Source: JADJSS01 sp964490845 (GTDB lineage Bacteria > Bacteroidota > Bacteroidia > Chitinophagales > JADIYW01). From it: a stretch of 64,000 bases of DNA. The stretch is from positions 124,001-188,000 of the forward strand of contig CAZBED010000001.1 in the NCBI GenBank assembly GCA_964490845.1, read 5' to 3'. The number at the start of each line of letters is the position of its first letter. Position 1 is the stretch's first letter. Below are positions 27,128-36,203 of the stretch, piece after piece. The notes under the pieces are model-generated. The model was not told the origin of the DNA. It made no database searches and saw nothing but the letters and a program-made list of their open reading frames with translations. The translations under genes were made by a program, and so were the position numbers.

Positions 27128-28786
27128 ATGAGAAGGTATTTAATTTTAAATCTTTTGGTGATATCAGCAGTTAAGCTTTCATTGGCACAGGACCCGCATT
27201 TCAGCCAGATACAATACAATCCACTCTATCTGAACCCTGCTATTGCGGGTGTAACGGAATATGGCAAAGCCAACCGATTGGCTGGGCTCTACAGAGACCA
27301 GTGGAGAACGCTCCCTATTCCTTACTCCACTACGTTTGCTTCTTACGACCGTTTAATAAAAAAATGGGAAAAGGGCTGGATGATTGGAGGTGGCTTGAGT
27401 TTCTTATATGACAGAGCGGGTGACGGTAATCTTAGCATCTTCAATCCGAACATTACGATGTCATTTGGTAAATATTTTAACAAAGAAAAGCAATTGATTA
27501 CCCTGGGGGTAACTGCCGGTATCAGCATCAAGACACTGGATATGCTGGGCCTGCAGTTTGACAATCAGTATAACGGTGCTACATTTGAACCAACATTACC
27601 AACAGGTGAAACATTTGCCAACAACAGTGTTTCTTACCCTAATTTTACACTGGGTTTAAACTTCAGAACCAAAATCAAAGAAAAATCAACTTTAGATATC
27701 GGTGCTTCTACCTCCAATTTACACAGACCGGCTCAAAACTTTTTATATTACACTACATCCAGACTTCCGTCCAGACATACCGCTTATGCAAAAGCAAAAG
27801 TAGCGATTAAAGACAACTGGAATGTTCAGCCGGGTGTCTTTTTTCAAAACCAGCGAAAATTCAATCAAATATTGATTAATGCCATTGCTGAAGTCCGTTT
27901 CGGAGACAAAAAAGATTTTGGGTTAGGTTTTGGAGCTGGCTATCGCGCTATAGATAATGATGCAGCCATTGCCTATCTTTCTTTCTTATACAAAACGCTC
28001 AGAATTGGCGCCGCTTATGACTTTAACGTATCCGGCCTTCGAAAAGCCAGCCGCTCTCAAGGTGCTTTTGAAATTGCTCTGAACTACGAATTCGGTGAGG
28101 TAAAAAGCAAACGTAAAAAATGCGATACTGTTCGTATAACACAGGTTCAAATTATTACTGACACCCTTATTGTACACGATACCGTAGAAGTGAAAGTGGA
28201 GAAACCTGCTGAAATCATTGAAAAACCTTGCGATAAGATTGCTAAGGAAATCAATGAAAACCTGCCTGCAGCGGTATTCTTTGACAATGATGTTCCGGTT
28301 GGAAAAGCAAAAGAAACAGCTACCGACGAAAACTACAAAGACTTGTTCGATGCTTATATGAGTAAAAAAGAGGATTTCGCAAAACAAACATCAGCAGAAG
28401 AAGCAGAAGAGTTATTCGGCAAAGTTCAGGTATCTTATGCACAGCTCGAAAAAGTATTCGACCTGTTGGAAAAATACCTGAAAGATGATCATAAGATTAC
28501 GTTGAACCTGAGAGGATTTACTTCTCCATTGGCAGATGGTGAATACAACTTCAACTTATCAAAACGCAGAATTGAAAGTGTGAAAAACTATCTCATCAGC
28601 CGCAATAACGGTGCTCTGAAAACATATATTGAATCAGGAAAACTGAAATTCGAGTTACTGCCATATGGAAAATTAGCAGCACCGGCCGGTATCAGCGATA
28701 AACTGAGTGACAAGAAGAACTCCATATATGGAAAAGCTGCGTCACTCGAAAGACGTGTGGAAATCATGTACGTCGGAGTTGAATAA
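27128..28786 (+). CDS. PorP/SprF-family outer membrane protein fused to an OmpA domain
   Basis: 552 aa from ATG 27128, chosen because the signal peptide follows at once (residues 2-20, ending SLA-Q); an in-frame ATG at 27047 would add 27 residues without function. The mature N-terminus 'DPHFSQIQYNPLYLNPAIAG' is the signature of PorP/SprF proteins, which are needed for T9SS export or surface attachment of specific type B cargo. A beta-barrel of ~280 residues follows, then a linker rich in charged residues and a C-terminal OmpA-like peptidoglycan-binding domain ('NLRGFTSPLADGEYNFNLSK' and 'RRIESVKNYL'). It lies 116 bp after the 2044-aa protein, so it is probably the dedicated partner of the three surface proteins. 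Confidence 0.92.
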   Translation: MRRYLILNLLVISAVKLSLAQDPHFSQIQYNPLYLNPAIAGVTEYGKANRLAGLYRDQWRTLPIPYSTTFASYDRLIKKWEKGWMIGGGLSFLYDRAGDGNLSIFNPNITMSFGKYFNKEKQLITLGVTAGISIKTLDMLGLQFDNQYNGATFEPTLPTGETFANNSVSYPNFTLGLNFRTKIKEKSTLDIGASTSNLHRPAQNFLYYTTSRLPSRHTAYAKAKVAIKDNWNVQPGVFFQNQRKFNQILINAIAEVRFGDKKDFGLGFGAGYRAIDNDAAIAYLSFLYKTLRIGAAYDFNVSGLRKASRSQGAFEIALNYEFGEVKSKRKKCDTVRITQVQIITDTLIVHDTVEVKVEKPAEIIEKPCDKIAKEINENLPAAVFFDNDVPVGKAKETATDENYKDLFDAYMSKKEDFAKQTSAEEAEELFGKVQVSYAQLEKVFDLLEKYLKDDHKITLNLRGFTSPLADGEYNFNLSKRRIESVKNYLISRNNGALKTYIESGKLKFELLPYGKLAAPAGISDKLSDKKNSIYGKAASLERRVEIMYVGVE

Positions 28787-28806
28787 CGTATTCTGTTAAT
28801 ATCAAT

Positions 28807-28845
28807 AAAAAATGGCTAATCCGAGGATTAGCCATTTTTTATTAT
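28807..28845 (+). terminator. Terminator of the surface-protein locus
   Basis: A 15-bp stem, AAAAAATGGCTAATC (28807-28821) with GATTAGCCATTTTTT (28826-28840), loop CGAG, then ATTATT. It closes the PorP/SprF-OmpA gene. Confidence 0.92.
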
Positions 28846-28892
28846 TCTAATTACCAAACGGCATATTTTCTCTAAAATATTTTTAGAATTAA

Positions 28893-28923
28893 TTTGCATA
28901 TAGTATCTTACAAAATATTTTTG
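28893..28923 (+). promoter_or_regulatory. Promoter of the UbiB-like gene, almost leaderless
   Basis: TTTG (28893-28896), 19-nt spacer, TATTTTTG (28916-28923). The ATG at 28933 is only 9 nt after the -7 box, so the mRNA should have a leader of about 5 nt or less. Confidence 0.75.
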
Positions 28924-28932
28924 AATTAAGCC

Positions 28933-30636
28933 ATGGAAACAGCAGAAGTTGAAGAAAATGTAGACCTTCATCCACAGGATCAGGATGCCAATCGTGTATT
29001 TGAACAATATATTGAACGCAAACCCAGTTCCCTATTTATCCGGTTTTTAATTACAACACGTCATTTTTCAGGCTTGATATTGGGCGGAGGATATGCTTAT
29101 CTCCGTCACCGGAAAGCAACAAAAGCCAAATTCAGTATTTTAATTGACGTATTTCTGCGGCTGTTTCTATACTTGCACTGGCCCGTACTAAAGAAAAAAC
29201 TGATTCGTCAGCCATTCTCCGTTCAGTTAAGAAGACGCCTGGAAATGTTAGGCGCCACGTATATCAAACTCGGACAAATTATGAGTCTCAGGGAAGATAT
29301 GCTTCCTAAAGACATTACAGACGAGTTAAAAAAACTATTAGATACACTTCCGGCTATCAGTTATGACCGATTTGTTGAACTGGTGGAAGAACAAATAGGA
29401 CAGCCGATTCATCGTGTATTTTCAGAGGTGAAGCAGAATCCGTTAGGCTCTGCCTCTATCGCGCAAACACACCGTGCTACACTTCGCACCGGAGAAGAGG
29501 TGGTTTTAAAACTGATTAAACCCGGAACACGCGAACTTATTCAGACAGACAGCAAGATTATCAAAGTGATGGGCAGTTTTCTGGAACTCTTTATTCCACA
29601 ACTGCAGCCGAAGAATATGTTTACGGAGTTTTGCGATTATACCAACAGGGAAGTCGACTTCCGTTTAGAAGCGGATAACGCCGAAGAATTCAGCGCCAAT
29701 TTTGCAAAACATCCGGAAATTCATTTCCCCGCCATCTACAGAGAATACTCCACCAGTGATTTGATTTGTATGCAGTTCATTCGTGGAATTAAACCGGATG
29801 TGCGTGCTTATGAACGTTATTCCGAAGAGGACAGAGCAAAAATTGTAGACTATGGCGCTTATGCCATCATACAGATGCTTTACCACGACGGGTTCTTTCA
29901 TGCAGATTTGCATCCGGGAAACTTAATGATTATGGATGGTCCGAATGGGCCTCAGGTAGGATTTATCGATTTGGGAATGGTCGGCCGTTTTGAAGAGAAT
30001 ACACGAAAAACAATGTTGTATTATTTCAACAGCCTTGTGACCGGCGACCCGCTCGGTGCAGCGCGTTATCTGACTTTATTGGCACGGCCGGGAAAAGGCA
30101 GTGACATAGAAGGATTCCGCAGGGCATTTACCACAGTAGGAAACAAATGGCTGAAGTCGCCAAATTTTAAAGAATTTTCACTTGCCAAACTCATCCTTGA
30201 ATCGGTGGCATTAGGTTCCAAATATCGCCTGTACTATCCATTGGAATTAGTTTTGATGGTAAAAGCCATTATCACCTATGAAGGTGTCGGTAATGTGATT
30301 ATGCCTGGCTTTGACATTCAGAAGGTTAGTAAAAAACATATCCGGAAAATGTTGCTGGGGGAAGTAAACCCGGTAGATTTATTCAAGGCTCAACTGCAAA
30401 ACGCACCGGAGTTCATGGATATCATTTCCCGTTCCCCGTTAGTGTTATCAGAAGCCTTCAAACGATTTGAAAACGGACTCGTAGAAAAAAAGAGGCCGCT
30501 TACTCAAGGTGTTCAGAATACCATTTTTGGCGGATGTTGTATCATCGGTGGTTCGATACTTGCAGCAGCCGGACTGGATTGGGTTGTTTATACCCCATTG
30601 CTGGTATTAGGGTTTATTCTGGCATTAAAATCCTGA
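28933..30636 (+). CDS. ABC1/AarF/UbiB-family atypical kinase
   Basis: 567 aa. The family marker KxGQ is present (YIKLGQIMSLRED, near residue 116), followed by the Ala/Ser-rich nucleotide loop (PLGSASIAQTH), the Lys strand (VVLKLIKPG), the catalytic loop HADLHPGNLMI and the metal-binding DLGMVGRF. Two hydrophobic segments at the very C-terminus (~525-565) probably anchor it in the membrane. UbiB proteins act as ATPases in quinone-lipid metabolism; in Bacteroidota, which use menaquinone, the exact role is unknown. The gene follows a strong terminator and has its own promoter. Confidence 0.92.
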   Translation: METAEVEENVDLHPQDQDANRVFEQYIERKPSSLFIRFLITTRHFSGLILGGGYAYLRHRKATKAKFSILIDVFLRLFLYLHWPVLKKKLIRQPFSVQLRRRLEMLGATYIKLGQIMSLREDMLPKDITDELKKLLDTLPAISYDRFVELVEEQIGQPIHRVFSEVKQNPLGSASIAQTHRATLRTGEEVVLKLIKPGTRELIQTDSKIIKVMGSFLELFIPQLQPKNMFTEFCDYTNREVDFRLEADNAEEFSANFAKHPEIHFPAIYREYSTSDLICMQFIRGIKPDVRAYERYSEEDRAKIVDYGAYAIIQMLYHDGFFHADLHPGNLMIMDGPNGPQVGFIDLGMVGRFEENTRKTMLYYFNSLVTGDPLGAARYLTLLARPGKGSDIEGFRRAFTTVGNKWLKSPNFKEFSLAKLILESVALGSKYRLYYPLELVLMVKAIITYEGVGNVIMPGFDIQKVSKKHIRKMLLGEVNPVDLFKAQLQNAPEFMDIISRSPLVLSEAFKRFENGLVEKKRPLTQGVQNTIFGGCCIIGGSILAAAGLDWVVYTPLLVLGFILALKS

Positions 30637-30691
30637 TATTCTCTCCTATCAACCCCATACACTTTCCAAACTCTAACGCATAACAGCATAG

Positions 30692-31723
30692 ATGAAACAC
30701 ATACATATCTTACTTGTAGCAGGTTGCCTGCAAATCTTAGCCTGTAAAAAACAGAATACTGACGATACTACCCCTCCGCCTGTATCCACTGAAATAAAAT
30801 CAGAAAGCTGGATGCATGATTTAATCACCCTCTTTCCGGATAAAACTATTGCACTAAAAGATATCGTCATGCCGGGCGCGCATGATGCCGGCCTTTATGA
30901 ACTGAATGAATGCACCTTTGGCGCAAATGCCTGCAATACAGAAACGCAACTACTGAATTTCTCTCAGCAACTGACACAGGGTATGCGCATTTTTGATGTG
31001 CGCCCGGTTTACTACAATAAAAAATTCTATACACAGCATGCCACATCCTGTGACGGCTTAGGCTGTAAAGGGGCATTACTATCAACTATCTATACACATA
31101 TCAATGAATTTTTAAATACCCATGCAGAACTGGTAATCCTGGAAATGAGCCATTACTGTAGTACCTCTGTTACAGATACCGCCTTACTGAATTTAGCGAT
31201 ACGAACTTTCGGAGATAAAATCTATAAAGAGACTGCTGTCTCTGCAACACCGTTTATAAAGCGTCCGTTGAAAGACATAATCGGCAGCAACACAAGCGGA
31301 AAAATATTATTTATCTATGAAGGTGTAACGGACAATGCCGAAAACAGAGCCAATGGACTTTTTAATGGTTCACTCCTTCCGAGGGAAGGCAGTTGGACTA
31401 ACAGCCACTATTTAGCGGATTTGAAGCGTGACCAACTCGCTCAATACAGCAACTTTTCAAATGACGGAGAACATTTATTTCAATTCAGCTGGCAGATTAC
31501 ACAAAATGAACTGCAGGCCATCAATTGTTTCTTAAATCCGAATGCACCTTATATCCACCAAACGGCAGACAGTGCTAATGCACAAATAGCACCGGTGATA
31601 GACTCTCTTATTACGGCTGGACAAATCCGCAAAGGCAGGATACCCAATGTCATTTATCTGGATTACTCCGAACGTTTTGTAACCAATACTTGCATTAAAA
31701 TAAGTAAACTGAATATTGAATAA
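30692..31723 (+). CDS. PI-PLC X-domain-like lipoprotein
   Basis: A 343-aa lipoprotein: the lipobox ILAC puts the lipid on Cys18. The body matches the phosphatidylinositol phospholipase C X domain: 'IVMPGAHDAG' with the first catalytic His, 'QGMRIFDVRP' for the active-site Arg/Asp, and 'YTQHATSC' with the second His, then 'LVILEMSHY'. Bacterial members cleave phosphoinositide-type phosphodiesters by an acid/base His pair; substrates in Bacteroidota are not settled. It ends 14 bp from the convergent pseudouridine synthase gene. Its start lies 55 bp after the UbiB-like gene, so co-transcription is possible. Confidence 0.85.
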   Translation: MKHIHILLVAGCLQILACKKQNTDDTTPPPVSTEIKSESWMHDLITLFPDKTIALKDIVMPGAHDAGLYELNECTFGANACNTETQLLNFSQQLTQGMRIFDVRPVYYNKKFYTQHATSCDGLGCKGALLSTIYTHINEFLNTHAELVILEMSHYCSTSVTDTALLNLAIRTFGDKIYKETAVSATPFIKRPLKDIIGSNTSGKILFIYEGVTDNAENRANGLFNGSLLPREGSWTNSHYLADLKRDQLAQYSNFSNDGEHLFQFSWQITQNELQAINCFLNPNAPYIHQTADSANAQIAPVIDSLITAGQIRKGRIPNVIYLDYSERFVTNTCIKISKLNIE

Positions 31724-31737
31724 GCGGCAATTGTTTC

Positions 31738-32775
31738 TTACAGTTTAAACCCTTTCGTATAATTATCCCATTTTTCGATGACCGCCTGAAAATTATCGGG
31801 CAATGCCTGTTCAAAATACATTTCCTGACCAGTGCGAGGGTGAATGAAACCAAGGCTTTGAGCGTGCAGCGCGTGATACGGCATCAGTTTAAAGCAATTT
31901 TCAATAAATGTCTTATATTTACCGTATACCGTTCCGGATAATATCTGGTCACCGCCATAACTGTAGTCACCGAACAGCGTATGCCCTATATACTTAAGAT
32001 GTACACGAATCTGGTGCGTGCGCCCTGTTTCCAGTTTGCATTTCACCAGTGTCACATAGCCATAGCGTCTTATCACTTCAAAATTGGTTGCGGCAAATTT
32101 ACCGGCACTGCCATCTTCCACAGCCATAAATATCTTGCGGTTGCGTGGATTACGCGCTATGTTACATACTATCCTGCCCGTCTTATCTTCAATATCCCCC
32201 CATACAATCGCAATATAGTGACGTTTGATAGTCCTGTCAAAAAATTGTTTGGATAAATGATTGAGTGCATGTTCGGTTTTACCGATAATAATCAGTCCGG
32301 ATGTATTCTTATCGAGCCTATGTACTAAACCCGGACGTGTATCTCCTGAAATCTGCGGAAGGTCTTGACAGTGCCATAACAGGGCATGAACCAAGGTTCC
32401 GTGAAAATTTCCGTGGCCGGGATGACAAACCATCCCTGCTTTCTTGTTTACCACCAGTACATCTTCATCTTCATAGACAACATCCAGCGGTATATTTTCA
32501 GGCTCTACCGTATAATCCCATACAGGATTCGGCAATACCACCTGAATTAAATCATTCGCTTTAATTTTATAATTGGACTTAACGGGCTTGTTGTTGACTA
32601 AAATACTTCCTGCTTCTGCCGCGTGCTGAATCTTGTTGCGCGACACTGCCTGTATTTTATCTGACAAATACTTGTCTATGCGAACAGGTTCCTGGCCTTT
32701 ATCAATGGTGAACCGATAATGTTCAAAGAGTTCATCTTCGTTTTCTTCTATATTATCTATTTCAACCGTGTTCAT
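31738..32775 (-). CDS. RluA/RluD-family pseudouridine synthase
   Basis: 345 aa. An N-terminal S4 RNA-binding domain (~20-85; 'RIDKYLSDKIQAVSRNKIQ') precedes the catalytic domain with the signature HRLDKNTSGL, whose Asp is the nucleophile for uridine isomerisation. The C-terminal part has 'ETGRTHQIRVH'. Length and the S4 domain fit RluD (23S rRNA), but RluC-like targets cannot be excluded. Its ATG overlaps the stop of lipB by 4 bp (32772-32775), so the two are translationally coupled. Confidence 0.92.
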   Translation of the reverse strand: MNTVEIDNIEENEDELFEHYRFTIDKGQEPVRIDKYLSDKIQAVSRNKIQHAAEAGSILVNNKPVKSNYKIKANDLIQVVLPNPVWDYTVEPENIPLDVVYEDEDVLVVNKKAGMVCHPGHGNFHGTLVHALLWHCQDLPQISGDTRPGLVHRLDKNTSGLIIIGKTEHALNHLSKQFFDRTIKRHYIAIVWGDIEDKTGRIVCNIARNPRNRKIFMAVEDGSAGKFAATNFEVIRRYGYVTLVKCKLETGRTHQIRVHLKYIGHTLFGDYSYGGDQILSGTVYGKYKTFIENCFKLMPYHALHAQSLGFIHPRTGQEMYFEQALPDNFQAVIEKWDNYTKGFKL

Positions 32776-33488
32776 GATGCAGCAATAGTGGTGACTCCAA
32801 ATACGCCAGCAAAGTTATCCAATAAAACTTGCTTTACCGCTTTAATATTTAATTCATTATTCTTATTCCGATAACTGCCGGAACTTAATTCTGAAATCAT
32901 ATTTGTAACCCCTTTATCCGTAAATCCGCATGGGTTGATGTAATTGAAATAATTCAAGTCAACATCTACATTTAAGGCAAAGCCATGCATGGTTACCCAT
33001 CGGGATGTTTTTACGCCAAATGCCGCTATCTTTTTAGGCAGATTATCTTTTTTCGAATTCACCCAAACTCCTGTCGCTTCAGGTATTCTGTAGCCTGTTA
33101 TGCCAAATTCAGCGATGGTTCGTATCATTACCTCCTCCAGCATTCGCATGTACAACCTGATATCGGAAGAAAAATATTCCAGATCAAGAATCGGATAACC
33201 GGTAATTTGCCCGGGGCCGTGAAAAGTGACATCTCCGCCCCTGCTGATATGAAAAACTTCTATCCCTTTCTCTTTGAGAAAATCTTCAGATAATAAAATA
33301 TTCTGTTCGTTGGCTGCTTTTCCTAAGGTAATGACAGGATGGTGTTCGCACAACAATAAAATGTGGGCATCTGAATTGGACCGTCCTTGAAGTTTATGCT
33401 CAATCAGCTCATTGAATTTTTGGGTCTGGATGGCTAAAGCATCTGCGTACTTCATCAGACCTAAATCAATAATTTGTACCTTTTGCAT
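32772..33488 (-). CDS. lipB: Octanoyl-(acyl-carrier-protein) transferase LipB
   Basis: A 238-aa LipB, which moves octanoate from ACP to apo-lipoyl proteins as the first step of lipoate attachment. Signatures: 'EHHPVITLGK' , 'SRGGDVTFHGPGQITGYPI', the catalytic Lys in 'FGVKTSRWVTMHGFALNV' and the catalytic Cys in 'NPCG'. The gene lies between the sugar isomerase and the pseudouridine synthase in one minus-strand run. The E1 dehydrogenase at 49.9 kb needs a lipoylated E2 partner, so the window holds both ends of that pathway. Confidence 0.95.
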   Translation of the reverse strand: MQKVQIIDLGLMKYADALAIQTQKFNELIEHKLQGRSNSDAHILLLCEHHPVITLGKAANEQNILLSEDFLKEKGIEVFHISRGGDVTFHGPGQITGYPILDLEYFSSDIRLYMRMLEEVMIRTIAEFGITGYRIPEATGVWVNSKKDNLPKKIAAFGVKTSRWVTMHGFALNVDVDLNYFNYINPCGFTDKGVTNMISELSSGSYRNKNNELNIKAVKQVLLDNFAGVFGVTTIAAS

Positions 33489-33566
33489 GATAGTCGACAG
33501 TCAATGGCCAATGGACGATAGCAAAGGAAACAATGGACTATCGACTATGGACAATGGACAATTCTA
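33489..33566. repeat. Low-complexity word repeat (CAATGGACTATCGACTATGG type)
   Basis: Words such as agtcgacagtcaatgg, caatggacgatag, caatggactatcgac and atggacaatggacaa fill the whole gap between the stop of the sugar isomerase (33564-33566, TAG inside the word) and the ATG of lipB. Same word family at 36351-36445 and 45043-45104. Confidence 0.85.
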
Positions 33567-34559
33567 AAATGGATTCTCTGCCAGTTTGTTTTTCAACTTG
33601 CTGATGACATCCACTTCTACCGCATCCACACCTTTCAGCTCAGCCAGATAATAGGACACCCAATCCGTAATATGAATCAGGTACATACTTCGAATCAGGT
33701 CGTAATCACCTTTGGAATAAATTTCAATAACATCGCTTGCATATTGGCTGACCACCTCTTTTGTGAATTCCATACGCTCCTGATTGCGCTCAAAATCATG
33801 GTTATTACGGATAAATACCACGGCAATATTCTCGTTCTTTTCGCGCCATCCTACTAACTCGTTATGGTTCATTTCCGGAACCACATGATGCCAGCACAAC
33901 ATTTTGGAGTTTTCATTTATTTGCTGCCGGAAACGTATAGAAACGCCTTCAAATTTGGCATCTGAATAAATCACAGGGATTTTGCCGCATAATTTTTGTG
34001 CAATTTCTTTGGCCTGTGTTTTGATCGCCTCTTCCTCAGCTTCCAGCAAGATAATAGCATCCTGCAGGTATTTTTTAAATCCATCTTCCAATAAACCTAA
34101 ATAAAAAAGGATATACAACAACTGGATGAATGACTGCCCAAATGCCGACCGGGGCGGTGAACCGCCATCAATATTCACAAAATCGATATCATTCGTTTCT
34201 GCATATTCCTGAATGAGGCCACCAGATGTGATACAAACAATTTGCGCATTCTTTTTGAATGCCTGCATCAGTGCCGATAATGTTTCTTCTGTATTGCCCG
34301 AATACGATGATATGACAACCAGCGTATTTTCATTGACAAAGGCAGGAATCTGGTATTCTTTGTTGACAATAACAGGGACCGATAAATCATCTCTTAACAC
34401 ATTGGACAAAATCGTACCACCGATGCCGGAACCACCCAGTCCGGAAATTAATATATTGCGTATCGGAAATTTATTTTTGCCAATTTTTGCCTTCTCCCCG
34501 ATTTCAATTGCACGTTTCAATTGTGCCGGAAACCCCTGAATCAAATCATCCATTTTCAT
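33564..34559 (-). CDS. Bifunctional phosphoglucose/phosphomannose isomerase (SIS domains)
   Basis: 331 aa from ATG 34559 (MKMDDLIQGFP), chosen over an upstream in-frame ATG at 34616 because the divergent YraN gene starts at 34640 and the extra residues look non-coding. Two SIS (sugar isomerase) domains are visible: 'NILISGLGGSGIGGTI' and 'LVVISSYSGNTEETLSA' in the first, and a C-terminal PGI/PMI domain with 'HNELVGW'. It interconverts fructose-6-phosphate with glucose-6-phosphate and possibly mannose-6-phosphate. Followed by lipB after 75 bp of word repeat. Confidence 0.88.
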   Translation of the reverse strand: MKMDDLIQGFPAQLKRAIEIGEKAKIGKNKFPIRNILISGLGGSGIGGTILSNVLRDDLSVPVIVNKEYQIPAFVNENTLVVISSYSGNTEETLSALMQAFKKNAQIVCITSGGLIQEYAETNDIDFVNIDGGSPPRSAFGQSFIQLLYILFYLGLLEDGFKKYLQDAIILLEAEEEAIKTQAKEIAQKLCGKIPVIYSDAKFEGVSIRFRQQINENSKMLCWHHVVPEMNHNELVGWREKNENIAVVFIRNNHDFERNQERMEFTKEVVSQYASDVIEIYSKGDYDLIRSMYLIHITDWVSYYLAELKGVDAVEVDVISKLKNKLAENPF

Positions 34560-34639
34560 ACGAGTGTTTATTTGAGGCTGTAAAAAAACGAAAAAATCAC
34601 CATACTCAAAAATCATTTATCTTTATACACGTTAATTTT

Positions 34640-34984
34640 ATGAAAAACAATGCTCGAACTGGACAAAATGCCGAACTTTTAGCACAGGACTATCTTAAAA
34701 AGAAGAACTATCACATTTTGTTCACCAACTGGCGGCATAAACATGCTGAAATTGATATTATAGCCCAGGATGGTAAAACAGTGGTCTTTATTGAAGTAAA
34801 AGCCAGAAAAAGTAATTCGTTTGGCCATCCGGAGGAATTTGTAGACAGGCATAAGATGAAAAAAATGCACGAAGCGGCGGAAGGATATCTGGAACAATTC
34901 AACTGGGAGGGTGAACTGCGGTTTGATATCATCGCTGTTGAAAACAACCATACAATTACTCATTTTGAAGATGCGTTTTATTAA
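34640..34984 (+). CDS. YraN/UPF0102 family endonuclease-like protein
   Basis: 114 aa from ATG 34640. 'ARTGQNAELLAQDYLKKKNY' and 'NWRHKHAEIDIIAQDGKTVV' and 'FIEVKAR' form the PD-(D/E)xK-like core of the YraN family (Glu in AEID, Asp, and EVK). Function is unproven; relatives are thought to be nucleases linked to recombination. A longer frame begins at 34487 but overlaps the divergent isomerase gene. TATCTTTA at 34618-34625, one base off the -7 consensus, lies 14 nt before the ATG. Confidence 0.9.
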   Translation: MKNNARTGQNAELLAQDYLKKKNYHILFTNWRHKHAEIDIIAQDGKTVVFIEVKARKSNSFGHPEEFVDRHKMKKMHEAAEGYLEQFNWEGELRFDIIAVENNHTITHFEDAFY

Positions 34985-35023
34985 TGCCTTAGAGTACCGA
35001 TAAATTCGTTAATGAATTTTTCG

Positions 35024-35031
35024 TACCTTTG
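35024..35031 (+). promoter_or_regulatory. -7 promoter element of prfB
   Basis: TACCTTTG matches TAnnTTTG; the ATG of prfB follows at 35067, giving a leader of about 30 nt. Confidence 0.65.
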
Positions 35032-35066
35032 CACCTTATTTTATTGCCAAATGCAAATCAACAGTC

Positions 35067-36147
35067 ATGACCAACGAACAATATAAAACACTACAAGAAA
35101 GAGTCAGCTCTTTTGGGAGGTATCTTTGACGTCGTTAACAAGACAGAACAAATCAAAGACGACGAAGCCAAAACATTAGCACCGGATTTCTGGGACGATC
35201 AGCTCAAAGCACAAGCCTTGATGAAAGAAATCAAGCAGAATAAGCATTGGGTATCGCTGTATAAAAGTGTCGAAAAGAAACTCGATGATTTAACGGTACT
35301 ACGTGAATTCCAGGAAATGGGCGAGGCCACGGAAGAAGAAGTAGACCAGCAGTACGAAACCATCATTTCTGAACTGGATGAAAATGAATTTAAATCTACC
35401 CTGAAAAACGAAGAGGATAACCTAAGCGCCATTCTGGAAATCAACGCGGGCGCGGGCGGTACTGAAGCCTGCGACTGGGCAGGTATGCTGATGCGGATGT
35501 ACACCATGTGGGCCAACAAAAATGGATACAAAGTCACCGAACTGGACTACCAGGCCGGTGAGGTGGCAGGTGTCAAATCGGTATCGCTGGAAATAGACGG
35601 TGATTTTGCATTTGGAATGCTGAAAGGCGAAAACGGTGTACACCGATTGGTGCGTGTTTCCCCTTTTAATGCGCAGGGTAAACGTATGACTTCATTTTGT
35701 TCGGTATTCGTGCATCCGGTGGTTGATGATTCTATCGAGATAGAAATCAACCCTGCCGACCTGGAATGGGATGTATTCCGGGCGCAAGGCGCGGGCGGGC
35801 AGCACGTCAACAAGACGGAATCCGCGGTGCGTGTGCGCCACCTGCCAAGTGGTATCGTTTGTGAATGCCAGACACAGCGCTCCCAGATACAGAACAGGGA
35901 AACCGCTTTAAAAATGTTGAAATCAAAGTTATACGAGGCGGAATTGCAGAAACAATTAGAAGCGCGTGATGCCATTGAAGCCCAAAAGATGAAAAATGAA
36001 TGGGGTTCGCAGATACGCAGCTATGTATTAGACGACAGATGGGTGAAAGATTTGCGCACCGGTCACAAAGTGACGAATCCCGATAATGTACTGGATGGCG
36101 ATTTAAACGGATTTTTTAAGGCATATCTCTTGCATAAGTCAACCTGA
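35067..36147 (+). CDS. prfB: Peptide chain release factor 2, programmed +1 frameshift
   Basis: RF2, 359 aa after frameshifting. Translation starts at ATG 35067 (MTNEQYKTLQERVSSFGRYL, 20 codons) and meets TGA at 35127-35129. The shift site is GGG AGG TAT CTT TGA C (35115-35130): an internal Shine-Dalgarno-like GGGAGG, then CTT-TGA, where the ribosome slips to read GAC at 35128 and continues to 36147. This is the classic RF2 autoregulation: low RF2 favours the shift. The product has the UGA-reading tripeptide SPF ('RVSPFNAQGKR') and the catalytic GGQ ('AQGAGGQHVNKTE'). Annotating only the downstream frame (possible TTG at 35113) would lose the real N-terminus. Confidence 0.96.
35115..35130 (+). 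promoter_or_regulatory. RF2 programmed +1 frameshift site
   Basis: GGGAGGTATCTTTGAC: internal SD-like purines, slippery CTT and in-frame TGA followed by C, the weak stop context. It senses RF2 level. Confidence 0.95.
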
Positions 36148-36203
36148 TTTGATAATTTACTGATACAAAGTATCTGTATCTAATTATTTAATGTACATTG
36201 ATT

